This document shows, piece by piece, positions 33,218 to 44,305 of a DNA stretch of 64,000 bases. Origin of the DNA: Dipteris shenzhenensis (lineage: Eukaryota; Polypodiophyta; Polypodiopsida; Gleicheniales); NCBI GenBank assembly GCA_047967505.1, contig CM106541.1; one strand, 5' to 3'. Numbering within the stretch: position 1 is the first letter of the stretch; each line of letters begins with the position of its first letter. Under the pieces are notes generated by a model, which worked only from the letters and a program-made list of their open reading frames with translations, ran no database searches and was not told the origin of the DNA. Made by a program: the position numbers and the translations under genes.

Positions 33218-33482
33218 ATGCACATATCAGGGAGGACTATCAGCAGATACTGGTGGGGGACTCCGTTCAGTTGACATCAGTTCTCTTCACTGCCTCTCCG
33301 GCAGCATTGGGATCTTTTGTCACTCGTCTTTTTACTTGTCGTTAGGAACTCATAGACTCCTGACCCCTCTCCTTGAGGAGACTCTTTTTACATTGTATCG
33401 AGACGGGTGCCATGGGTCATTTTTGGCCCCCCGAGGACGCTAATAAATTCTACTTCTACTTCTACTTCTCTCTCTCTCTCTC
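33215..33482 (+). mobile_element. Another short element with the LINE-type 3' end
   Basis: Its body is unlike the neighbouring copies, but the end is the same design: GGCCCCCCGAGGACGCTAAT, AAATTC, three ACTTCT units and (TC)n at 33468-33482. It may be a truncated LINE of a different subfamily or a SINE using the same 3' end. Confidence 0.5.
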
Positions 33483-33809
33483 ACTCATATGTATGTCGAT
33501 ATATACGTACGTGTGTCCGTGTGTCCTTTTGCTGGTGTGGTTCTTGGGCTCTATGGTCCTTATATCATGCCCACACTATTCAGTTGTATGGGCACTCCTC
33601 GGTGGATGTTGATGCTTTCTTTTATGCTCTTCACATCACTCTCTCCAAGATGCTCACTTTCTTAAAGATCTTCCTTTGGCCCAGCTAGAAGTGTTTCATC
33701 AATGTTTCTAGTTTTGAGTAGTAGTTGCCCCCTTATGGGGCAAAACTGAACGTATATTCCTTTTGGAATGAAATTTGTCTTTTCATCCCAAAAAAGAAGT
33801 GGTGTATGC

Positions 33810-33811
<2 letters not shown>
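33483..33811. other. Non-coding stretch
   Basis: No gene. GGAATGAAATTTGTC then TTTTCATCCCAAAAAAG near 33758-33796 resembles the poly-A end of a plant retroelement or a processed transcript, but the body upstream is not recognisable. Confidence 0.3.
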
Positions 33812-33843
<32 letters not shown>

Positions 33844-33907
33844 GTATACATTTCTCTCTCTCTCTCACACACATACATACATACATACATATATGTATGT
33901 ATGTATG

Positions 33908-33945
<38 letters not shown>

Positions 33946-34078
33946 TGTGTGTGTACATATATGTATACATATACATATATATGTATACACACACACACGT
34001 GTGTGTGTGTGCGTGTCCTTGGTCCCCCCCTCATCCCTGCTACCCTGCCAGCAGCACCCCCTCCCCCCCCCCCCCTTT
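33812..34078. repeat. Compound microsatellite: (AT)n, (TATG)n, (TC)n, (CA)n/(TG)n, C runs
   Basis: About 200 bp of alternating purine-pyrimidine repeats. The (CA)n block is followed at once by CGTGTGTGTG, and the arrangement ACACACAC/GTGTGTGT recurs at about 33990-34010, so both are self-complementary. A C-rich stretch including about 14 C follows at 34060. All six frames are open here and give Tyr/Ile/Thr/His-rich artefacts that are not proteins. Confidence 0.95.
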
Positions 34079-35439
34079 CCTCCGCTTCCCCCTTTTCTTC
34101 TCACCCGCTTGCGAGCTTGAGAGGCTGAGCAACAATGATGGATAGACACCCTTCGGCATGACTTTCCTGTGATCCAGGTTGAGGCCATTAATCTCCTGAA
34201 GGCGGTAGCGGACATTCAATGTCGAGCAGATTCTATACCAATGAGCAGCCGAACTGTAGAGGAGCACATTACCACGATGAGTCTGCTAATGAGGAGACCT
34301 CCAAGTGGGCTGCAAAGGCAATCGTTTCAGCCATCTTATTTAAGCAGCAGCGAAGAGGCAATAAGTCTCTCAATATAACTCCATACAAATGTACATAATG
34401 CCACAATAAGTGAAAGGGGCAAAGATAAAAGCCTTGTCGATGGCAAAAGAACCAATCAGTAGGATTTCAATCAACCGCTTGGTGTGCCAAATAAGTCGCT
34501 CTAAATGTAAGGCTATAGGACTATATATAGTGAAATCTCACCCTCCTCTCAAAGCTCCGTGGCAAAAAGTGAGATCTCTTGGGAAGCACACAACGGTGAA
34601 AGCAACTCGCAAAGATGTCATCTTGATCCAAAGGAATCTAGTGTGGATCGTGTTGCTTATCAAAAAACATCCTAGTGAGAGATGATTTGTATAGAACTGT
34701 GATTCTGCCATGTATATCATTAGACTAGTGTTAGTGGACAACGCTGGGCTCTAGTGAGTCTTTTTGAAGAAAATAATGTCTTGTCCTTTTAGACTCGAAG
34801 AAGTTCCCTAGCTTAAATCGCAAGGTTCCATTACAATTTCAAAATACCACTTTCCCTCCTTACGGGTGACATCCCCTTTTTTCAGAGGATTTGTATCCCC
34901 TCTACCTGCAAGGGAGTAAGATATGGACTCGCAGGTGATCCCCAAAAACTGCACGCGTGCAGTACTGCTAGCCAAGCGTAAGTATCGCTAAATCATATCA
35001 CTAGGAGCTGGTCTCTTGTGGGGTCACATCCTACATGCTAGGGCCCCCTAATGCCATGCCCAAGATGAAGGTTGCAAAGGTACTAGCATCTATGACAGCG
35101 GAGGGGATATCAAAGAAGAAAGTGCATATAATGACATTGTAATGGAGGAAGGTGGAGATCATGACATTGGGGAAGAAGATGGGGATCATGTATGAGGATC
35201 GAGTCTTAGGTAGAGGTACAATAGACAATAATGATACAAGTGATCAATTGACTAGACATCATGGATTTCTCAAGACATGGGGAAGTTGTCCTCTTAGAGA
35301 ATTCAATGCCAGGACTGCAAATTGCAAGTAACAATCATTGAATTTCAGTATGATTCGATCATATTTCCTAACATTGATCTAGATGTGAGAGGTTTTGTCG
35401 AAGTTTTTGCAGACAGGCCCCAATCACCTCATATTGGCA
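34079..35439. other. Anonymous intron sequence
   Basis: No recognisable gene or element. The short ORFs (34169-34378, 34410-34685) have no domain. A GTCGATT-type tandem is not present; the sequence appears unique within the window. Confidence 0.4.
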
Positions 35440-35790
35440 CTCTTTCATAGGTATGGATAGGATGCACGATCTAATTAACTACAACGGTATGGAGAGATGG
35501 CCTTCTTCCAGTAGGCTCACTTGTTTTTCGCATGAATGAGGTTCAATTGTTGTGGACTACCTCATAGGATCTGCCATGTTTGCCTCTCACATCACAGATT
35601 TCTGCATCCCATCGCCACCTCTTGGAGTCGATCATACCTACTTGTTTTTTACTTGTCCATCTCACTCTCATCACCGAGCACATCCTATCACATGTACACC
35701 ACCTATCAAGCGATTCACTTTGATCACAAATTAGCCCCTGCATATGGACCGGTCCAATCTCTCCAAGAGCACGTCATGGTGCCCCCAATT
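35440..35790 (+). pseudogene. LINE endonuclease fragment
   Basis: The + strand reads DLINYNGMERWPSSSRLTCF, then in another frame VVDYLIGSAMFASHITDF and PSPPLGVDHTYLFF. This matches the endonuclease segment of LINE D (IIYNGLHRWPSSGRLTYF and LPPLEADHSYLAF), including the DH pair. It is a small, separately decayed piece of the same family. Confidence 0.75.
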
Positions 35791-36379
35791 GAACGCCTGA
35801 TGAACATTGTTCACACCCAGCCCTCGATTTGAAGGTTAGGAACTGCAAGAAATCCACACCCCTCTGAAGCATCTCCATGAAATGAACAAAATGCCGTGGA
35901 ATAATAGGCTGCATATTAAAAATTGAATTGCTAATGTTTTCCCCTCTCTCTAGATATCCTAAAAGCATTTCAGCAAAATTCATGAAAACGCCAACCCTAC
36001 CATGTGAAACATGCAGCTATCACAACCAAGCCCACGTGAGACTTCCAGTCCCCACCTGTATGATTTGTGCTTGCAGTAGCACATTTGTACTTCCAGCTTA
36101 CTTTCAACCTTTGCATGTATAATGCTTTGCTTCTAAACATTGCTGCCAAGGGGACAAAATGCTGGAATGAATCCGTGAGTGCAAAATGACTGGTTTCAGC
36201 AGCTCATTGAAAATTCGAGCTACAGCAGAACTTGTGTGTTGTAGGGCTTTTCATATTAAGATATCTTACATGCAATAACTCCTTGGCTGTGCTGTTTGAG
36301 AGGTAAATTAAGCATTACTATTGTGAGGTTGAGATCATACAGCCTCATTTCATATTTTCACTTGTTTATTGTTGTGCAG
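35791..36379. other. End of the EMC10 intron
   Basis: No element recognised. It ends with a T/G-rich tract and the acceptor TTGTTGTGCAG. Confidence 0.5.
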
Positions 36380-36517
36380 TGGATGTACATTGTTCCGCTG
36401 GGTCTCATTGTGTTGAATGCCATCACACAAGTGGCAAACATGCCAGATGAAGCATCTAGCCAAACTAGTGCTCAAGGAGGTTCTCAAAGAGCTGTCACAG
36501 GACCACGCAGGAGATAG
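36380..36517 (+). CDS. EMC10: EMC10 last coding exon (transmembrane helix and cytosolic tail)
   Basis: The exon starts in phase 0 with WMYIVPLGLIVLNAITQVAN, the single transmembrane helix of EMC10, followed by a short polar tail MPDEASSQTSAQGG that ends in a basic GPRRR and the stop TAG at 36515-36517. Splicing to 23887 gives EKSFWAKY/WMYIVPLG, which fits EMC10 from plants and animals (animal EMC10 has KSFFAKYWMYI at the same place, from memory). The Gly/Ser/Gln-rich tail also matches the low-complexity end of that family. The nearby ATG at 36296 belongs to intron sequence, so that longer ORF should not be used. The exon shows no stop or frameshift, in contrast to everything around it, so it is probably functional. 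Confidence 0.82.
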   Translation, partial: WMYIVPLGLIVLNAITQVANMPDEASSQTSAQGGSQRAVTGPRRR

Positions 36518-39242
36518 CGGCTGAAGAGTCTTTAGTTCTCATTGTGTTATGTTTGCAGATACTTAGGTGGTGGATGATACACATACAGGATCTTCACAAG
36601 TGCATATGAAGGAAGCTGGCTGTGGCTGTCTAGTCTGTTGATTTAGAATTTCTTTAGTCAGCATTGCAAATTTAACCATCAATTGTCAGTCCGAAAGGAA
36701 ACAGGTAAACTTATAATCCTGAGCCAACAATTACATAGTTGAACTGATGTTTACTTTTGCTGTAGCAATCCACACCATCATCAAATTCACAAGACACTAG
36801 AAGCATGCATCACAAGCATTACATTTTTGAGACTTTCACTTATGTTATATGTTGTCCAAACTGTCCTTTTCCCCTCAAGCTTGTACTTAATAATGACACA
36901 TGGACGACAAGATTTTCTCTTCACGCTAAGAGATTATAAGAATGTTGTAAAGAATGTATATGTATATGGTGAGTGGAAGGCTTGTTTATCAAAGGAGATG
37001 GAAATGCAAAGTCAATCTATGCATATTTTTAGTTTTAAATCTTGCAATGCTACAAAACAAGAGCATGTCACGTTGAACATCCTCAGGTTGCTATGTACTA
37101 GTAAAGAGATCGATTGAGATCCCCTGAGGGCAAGGATCCATATTAGAGAGCACAAGTTTTCCTCTTTCAAGGGCAACCATAGGCTTTTGCTAGAAGTGCC
37201 ATGGAACCTTGAAAGGTTGTGCCTCCAACTCTTTGCCTAACAATTTGGGCCTTGGGTCTCAATGCTTAGTCTTTAGGCTTGATTATGCACGTATGTCACT
37301 TTGGCCATATCTTCTAGTAGGTTCTTGATTGTGCCTTGAACATATCCTTCTTACGATGCCATGTTTGAAGTCCTTGGCCTTCAAGACATGCTATGGTTGC
37401 AATTCTGAGGGAGGCACAATCTCATGGCAGGAACCCTACAAGTGGTTGACATGGGACGTTATGTAGCACTAATACAAATATTTTATCAAAATTTATTTTT
37501 GATGATTTAGATGTTTTTTGTATAACTTTTTTTATCGAGATCGTCTCCTTAATTGGCCCTCAGTCTTCCTCTTTTGATTTTTATGCAAAACCACTTCAGA
37601 AATGAAACATGTCGATTGTCGCTTTTGTGAAATTTATAAAATAAGGGGAAACTACATGATATGCTCAATAGGTTTGTAAATAGGGTAAAAGAGCAATTGA
37701 TGATGGTTGGCGGCATCACAAGAATATAAAGTCTTTTAAAAACTTGAAAATTTGAGCTTGCTATCAATATTAATGGCTTTAGTCTCAAACATTAAACAGC
37801 TGTTGTCCATGATAGGGGAGGCTATTAATATAAATTGTCAAATTTGATCGTGCACTACATAAGTGAAAATTCAAACAAATTTTTGAATTGCAGGGAAGTT
37901 TGTTGACAATTATTATATGTAGCTCAATAAAAAGTCCTTTGTTAAGAGGATAGCATCATCAAATGCTAGAATAGAGTCCACCTTTAATCATGAATTACTA
38001 TTTTAAGAGGAATGAATAATGCCATTGACATGTTCGCCATATCTTCTTGAAATTATATAAGTACAAAGATGCAATAGAAGTGAGTTACATTTATCCTCGT
38101 GTATGATTTTAGAAATATTGTAGCATTGTGGTATTCTTCCCTTTAGAGATAAGGAAAAGTTGAACATCAAAGAATAGAGTGTCCCTCTATGAAAATACCT
38201 CAAGGCTTTGCATGATATAATGTGAAGGAAAATTTCAATGCGAATAATGATCTTTCTTGTGAGAGAGGGTTAACAATACATTCAACAAATAATTCAATAA
38301 GTGCCTTACGAGCTTTCGGTGCTAAGGCGCTTACATTGGGCAAAGCTTAGATGATATGGTGGGACGGCGAGCAAGCTGTGCTTAGCATGACATCATGAAA
38401 TGCTCCCTTTAGCGCAATTAGATAGATGATATATTGTCTTATTTGAGAAAACATTAGCATAAGATACATACTCCTCTACATAACATAGGCTTGCTCCTAG
38501 ATCTTGAGGGGTGGGACACGTGCAAATCGAAACATGACAATAAATACTACCACTCGTAATTAGCTTTTAGCATGTACAATTAAAGCATGTATAATATATT
38601 CATACAACCACTCGTTTAATACAAAGAGCAAAGAAAATGATAAAAATAACAAGTTACTAAATAATGTGAAGGGTGGGGAGTTGAGGAGACGGTGTAAGAA
38701 TGGAACGAGTGAGAAGAGTATATGGGCCATAGATTTGGGATGCAAATTGTATATTGTCCCTTATCGAATGCTTGCAAGTTGATGATGATGATGACCAAGT
38801 TCTAGTCTTGTTCACACTCTATGATCAGGATTGAGGTGATTTTGAGGAGTAGCTCAATAGAATTGTAGATATGTTATAATTGAGTTTTTTCATGAATCAA
38901 GCCCATCATTATGAAGTATAATTATATATATTGAGGACATGTATGTTAATTATTAGGACAATCACTTCCATTAATCTTTGACTATGTGTGTGTGTATTTT
39001 TAATGTTTTTGGATAGAAATGAGGGTTATAAAGATTTGAATTTACAAAAGTGTATCTTTGCCCTTGAATAACAAAAAACGAGAGATATGAATAACACTAT
39101 GACTAACCAGCTGGGGTTAAAACTATCAGATTTAAGTTTCCTCCTCTTTTGGCGCCACCATATCTATACGAAAAACAATGCTAACAACAAGAGTGTTTTG
39201 CGTGGGGCCTCCTTTGATTGTTGAAGGTAAAATCGGGTTGAC
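36518..39242. other. EMC10 3' UTR and anonymous AT-rich intergenic sequence
   Basis: The first few hundred bases are presumably the EMC10 3' UTR; a possible polyadenylation signal is AATAAT at about 36890. From 37100 on the sequence is AT-rich, with short hydrophobic ORFs and no recognisable domain or repeat. Confidence 0.4.
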
Positions 39243-39418
39243 GGTTGGCCCACATAGACAAGGCTTCAGTTGATGGTGTTGCAGGGGTGATGTGTTTCCA
39301 ACTATTATATGGATATAGTCACACTTACAAGGTTGGCCCACAAGGACAAGCTTCAGCCGATGGTGCTATAGGGGTGATGTTGTGCCAATTGTATACGGAT
39401 ATAGTCACACATACAATC
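39243..39418. repeat. Tandem duplication, period about 88 bp
   Basis: GTTGGCCCACA...GACAAG through GGATATAGTCACAC occurs at 39243 and again at about 39331. The copies are visibly more diverged (a dozen or so differences and an indel) than the other tandem pairs, so this is an older event. Confidence 0.88.
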
Positions 39419-40484
39419 TATTTATAATATGTACACTCAAATATTGGGAAGGAAATCTTAGGGCAATTGAACTGGTTAGCCGTCGACTATCTCTAGCTTC
39501 ACAGCTTTTTACCAGACACTCATACCCAAATCAGCATGTAACCTTTGTGCCATACTCGAATAACGATGTTTGGTTTACATAACTTGATAATTGTTGGAAT
39601 TCAAACAAGAAAGCATGTGCAAAGCATGAATGGTCCCTCTTTGCTTTACATGAACAAATAAAGACGGAGAGAGCTCAGAGGGAATACTCTAAGATAACAT
39701 ATCACATCATGTACTCTGTGTAGATTTATTTTATTATGTAACACTACAGGCTATAAGGTATATATTTGCTTGTTATCCTTAAGAATTTATCATACTATGA
39801 TATATTCAAGTTCTTACCATAACCTAAGAATGTATTTTTGTCATTCTTATGCAATAGACATCGTGGGAAGACCACGACATATTGCATTGTTATAAAAGTT
39901 TTGTTGGATGTTTGCCAAATACCATATTTTGCATGTTAATTTCTATTTAGTTCATTTACTTTGCTTTGTATACATACTTGAAGCAGGGATGGAAATTGCA
40001 ATATTCATTACAAGAGCAACATTTGAAACAAAATTATAAAATATTTTGATAGAGAACAATACTTAAATATATAATTAAACAAAATTTAAACTCTTTATAG
40101 GTTATTTGGGGAAAAAAAAAGCCTTTGAAGGCAATAGCTCCTGAAAATTGAATGTCGGCCAGCTATAAATTTAGAATAAAATGATGAAATTCGCATGCAG
40201 ATTGTAGGGAAGCCACAAGGGGCTGTTGGCCCTTGACCCCGCATCAAAGTAGAATCAACATAGAATTGGGGTCTAAACTGCGCTGATCAACACATGCACT
40301 TAAGATCAATAAGACTCCTAAGAGCTGATCTCGACCCTGAGGATAGTGCCCCAAATACCCTCTTGTCAATCACACACCTAGCTTTGCATCCTTAGGGTCA
40401 ACAAAGTCAAAAGATAGTTCTTACACAGTGCACAAACCACCATAGGGTGACATACCTAGCTCGGAAGAGTCCAAGAGGCCGGAC
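39419..40484. other. Anonymous AT-rich stretch
   Basis: No gene recognised. The last 300 bp, upstream of the gypsy gag, is probably that element's leader, but no LTR or primer site is visible. Confidence 0.35.
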
Positions 40485-42745
40485 GGAGACATGGGAGAAC
40501 CCTCCAAAATTAGATTCTTAGTGGCTCCAAACTCCAACACTAATGATCCCTAGTCTACTATCCCATGTTTAGTAGCTAGATTAAGGGAAACCTTTTTCAA
40601 TTTTATGGGTAGGCTTGGACTAACAGAACCAACAAACATGCTAAACCCATTTGCTAGGGAGAATGGGATGCTAGTGGAACCTCATAGGTCAACCCAACCA
40701 TCGGTGTTAGAAGCAATATTTAGGGAACCAAGTCCCATTGTATCTATTGGTAATCAACCTTCCTCATATCGATACTTCGATGAAAGCCAGTCATATAGGA
40801 GTGAATTTCGCCCTAGATGCCCCCAAGAGTTTCAAATACCGGTATAAAGTGGACAACGGAGTAATCCAGAAGGTCCACGAATAAGAGCCCCCACATTTAA
40901 AGTCCCATCGTTTCCTATGTGGCCACAAAACATGGGAGGTATGCCATACCCCACAACCGGCTCAATGCTTGGGCTAAACATGCCACTTCCTAGAGTACCT
41001 CAGCCCAACCCGTTAGGCCAATCAACCTCAAGTCAAAATGCAAATGCCTAGTGGGTCAGAGTCCTCCAATCATACATTTGTACAGCAACCAAATATATGG
41101 AACCCTCCACCGAGACCACCAATGTATAGAGCAAGGTCTCCATATCCTCAATCTGCCCACTCCACAAATGGTACTTATTGATGAGGCAATGAGGATCCTA
41201 GTGCAAGCACTAGGAAGTGGGCCACGCCTCCAATATATATGGGAAGAGACCAAAATTTGCCTAGAAGCAAACCCATCACGATCTCCAAGTTAATCAGCAA
41301 GCTCTTAGGGGAAGGAGACCCAGTCTCCCATGTTGAGGGTTTTGAACAGATCTGTGAGACATTTGGTGATATCGAGGATATAGACAAGGTCAATGCTTTT
41401 CACTTAAGCCTTGATGGCAAAGATGGACAATGGTTCAGAGCATTGAATCTAGAGGAGAAAATTAATCATGACACATTGGGAAAGTCCTTCATACTGGGGT
41501 TTGACCTTAGTGGACCCAAGTGGAGCCCAATCAACCAACTCTATCAGGTCAAGCAAAAAGAGACAGTCTCTTCGGGATTGTATTGCTAGAATCAAACACT
41601 TGAACGCCCGTTGTGAACCTCATAAGAGAATGAGTGATATAGAAGCAAGAATGTTGTGCTCTTAGATGACAAAATGAAGGAAAAGGCCTAAGGAGGAAAC
41701 GCCACATCCACCTCCTCAGGAGTCTCCTAGACCTTGAAGGCCACTCCTTCAAGTGAACTCAAGGAGACAACCTCTCCCACCACGGGTGTGAATATAGAGG
41801 AACTGGCTACTAACTTATTAAATCAGTTAAGCTAGTAATTGGAGGAGGGATGGCCAAGGAACCCCTAGTGATCCCCCACCTATTCCCAAGGAACGATAAT
41901 GTGTGGTGTGGGATCTGTACTAGGAACCATCCCACAAACAAGTTCCCTCATCTTCAGGCAAGGCCAACACTCTATTGTACCCATTGTGCACGATAGGGGA
42001 ATCATGGGACATCATAATGTTGACATCCAATATCATTCCCCAGCCAATGTACCAGGAATGAGCACCTCTTACTTTACCTGCACCACCAAATCTGTCCACA
42101 ATTAGCAATACAAGGAGCCACTCTTGCCATCCCAAGGCAATTTAGTGCTCAAAATCTCCCTTTACCCCCACCTATATTGGGACCTTAACCACCTCCATGA
42201 CAAATCACTCCTATGAATCAAGTCTTAGTGGAGGAACTATCTAGTAATTGGGAAGAACCGAATCATGCCCTTAGTGGGAATACTTATTCTCAATCTGATA
42301 GTATTGTGAGTCAGTCCAACTATATAAGCCATTATGTTATGCAAGACGACCAATATATCCCCGTCTACTAAATGGCTCCTATCCCTCAGTGGGTGAGAGA
42401 TATTAACACCTTGACAAGGAGATTGTCGATTCGATGCTGTAAATGTCAAGGTCCTCATAAGGTTGATGAATGTCCATACAGTGGAGTGGCTAATCTACCA
42501 GTGTCATGTTTTAAATGCTAAGGACCTCACTCCTTGAAGGATTTCCTATACAAAGATGATCAAACCATACCACTGGCAACCACTTCCAATATAGTTGCAC
42601 CATTGTGTTATGGTTGTGGAATGGATCACCTATACAAGGACTGCTCAATGCACAAACTAGCAACACCAGCCACTACACCCAAGAATGCAAGTCTGAATCT
42701 TCTCAGCATTGAGAGAGGCTAGGTGTCCTTTGTATCCTTGAATGT
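40485..42745 (+). pseudogene. Ty3/gypsy gag remnant with three zinc knuckles
   Basis: The N-terminal part is Pro/Asn-rich (LGLTEPTNMLNPFARENGML, FPMWPQNMGGMPYPTTG). The capsid-like core reads GEGDPVSHVEGFEQICETFG, DKVNAFHLSLDGKDGQWFRA, FDLSGPKWSPINQLYQVKQK and, after a frameshift, IARIKHLNARCEPHKRMSDI, the retrotransposon gag (PF03732-like) pattern. Three knuckles of the CX2CX3HX4C form follow: CCKCQGPHKVDEC (about 42436), CFKC-stop-GPHSLKD (about 42510; the stop sits inside it and the last Cys is lost) and CYGCGMDHLYKDC (about 42609). Many stops. No LTR could be defined. Confidence 0.8.
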
Positions 42746-43224
42746 AATTACAAGGGCCCAAGCTAAGGCACTCAGGAAGGAACTTCATAAGGAGGCCAAA
42801 AGAGATAAGGCCAATACATCCTAGCATAGAGAGGTAAACAACAAGGTTAGGTTATGACAAGGTGATTATCCAAAATGGATCCGATGAGGAGACAACACCT
42901 TTTTCCATCTCATTCTGTTCTATTCATATTCCCTTAGCCAGTAGCCAATTCAATCAACCACTAAAAGGAGGGGATGGCACTTGGTTAGCGATGCCTCATA
43001 GGAAACCTACAACCCCCAAAGGTTAGGATGAATACCCAGACATTGTCATTGAGAAACACCATCTCACCGAGGCACAACTATTATGAGGTAATGCCACTCT
43101 ATGAAGAGACCTCTCAAATTCGATGAATGGGAAAATAGTACCTCAATGTAATGGAGCTCGAGAATATTTTTTGGAACTTCAATGAGATTACCACCACCCC
43201 TTGATAAGAAACACATTAAGAAAG

Positions 43225-43280
43225 GCTGCAATGGCAGTGCCTTCTAGTAATGGTTGTAATGGCAGTGCATTCTAGTATGT
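43225..43280. repeat. Tandem duplication, period 28 bp
   Basis: GCTGCAATGGCAGTGCCTTC/TAGTAATG and GTTGTAATGGCAGTGCATTC/TAGTATG are adjacent and clearly related. Confidence 0.8.
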
Positions 43281-43559
43281 TGGGCTAATGATGCAAGACT
43301 ATACCATTGAATACTTTTGTAGCTAAGTACCCAAATCCTGATGTCAAATTGGCATATAGAGTATCCCTTTGTCAAACACCGAACTGACCCCCAACACCAC
43401 TTTCCCAAGGTACCCATCAACAAATTGGGCCAGTACTTCGAAAATGATTATACAAATGCAATACCTCCCATATCGTACCATGATAAACAACTAGCTGCAA
43501 TCTTGGATGGAAGATTGGGTGTAAGCATAGCCAATGAAGCAGTGTTGGGCCAAGTGGGG

Positions 43560-43950
43560 ATGGCATAAGATGGCTAACACAAACCTCATAGTCAAATTAG
43601 TTGATGGAGCAATACCCTAACTGGTAGGAGTTCTAAGAGACATCAAGATTAAGACCTTCAGTTTGACCTACTGAGTGTGATTTTTTGTAATGGACTTCCC
43701 CAACCAACCGCATGGCTATGACATCATATTGGGTAGACCTTTCATGCAAACTACAAGATTGGTCCATGACTAGAACTCAAATAGGCTGTATTTACATAAG
43801 GATGAGCAAGTCATGAGAGTGGATCTCCAAACTTGGAAGGCTCACCCTATGTTGGAGAATCTATTTGTAGTAACTCAAAATATGCACCTTGACAATGATA
43901 AAACTACTGCCATTACACCTTTTACACCATAAGAGTAGTTCTACCTAATC
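43560..43950 (+). pseudogene. Gypsy aspartic-protease region remnant
   Basis: The + strand contains VMDFPNQPHGYDIILGRPFM, QTTRLVHD and SNRLYLHKDEQVMRVDLQTW, the C-terminal part of a gypsy retropepsin domain (the ILGRPF block). The active-site D-S/T-G is not readable; upstream frames are full of stops. It belongs with the gag at 40485-42745. No RT or integrase follows on this strand, so the element is truncated after protease. Confidence 0.65.
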
Positions 43951-44251
43951 AAAATGAATGTGCAATTGATAATGCCATTGATACTAAGGAGATATATATT
44001 ACTCCATCTCAACTTTGGGTAGAGCTGATATCAGTAGGTGCAACATGCTGAATACAAGCCATGGTAGATGGTCCTATAGGTTTTCTTAGTCACCTTTGAG
44101 AAGTGGGTCCCACATATGAAAATGTAGGGGCCCACTCCCTTGTTTTTCAGGTGTGTCGATTTGGGAAAAGAGTGGGCATGCATGTGCATGCACACAGACA
44201 CATAGACACACACGAACACATGCACACATGCACCCACATGTACATGCACTT

Positions 44252-44252
<1 letters not shown>

Positions 44253-44303
<51 letters not shown>
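44253..44303. repeat. (CA)n microsatellite
   Basis: A pure CA run of about 25 units; the Cys-Val and His-Thr ORFs across it are artefacts. A CA-rich degenerate stretch precedes it from 44190. Confidence 0.97.

Positions 44304-44305
<2 letters not shown>

Larger units (their letters stand above)
23888..36379 (+). other. EMC10 last intron, 12,492 bp, packed with nested retroelements
   Basis: Donor GTAAGT at 23888 and acceptor TTGTTGTGCAG ending at 36379, both good matches to consensus. Inside are at least three 3'-anchored LINE copies, one nearly full-length LINE, two short LINE tails, one non-autonomous LTR element, a large microsatellite block and an endonuclease fragment. All of the LINE copies with readable orientation except the short one at 26575-26829 are in the same orientation as the gene. 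The stretch 23888-24149 has no recognisable content. Confidence 0.75.

Noticed and set aside
33725-34145. Long open frames on both strands rich in Tyr, Ile, Cys, Val and His
   Set aside because: They translate the (AT), (TATG) and (CA)/(TG) microsatellites; every frame is open and the composition is purely that of the repeats.
36296-36379. ATG at 36296 as start of a small membrane protein gene
   Set aside because: The codons before 36380 are intron sequence; a strong acceptor at 36379 and the EMC10 motif across the splice explain the open frame better.
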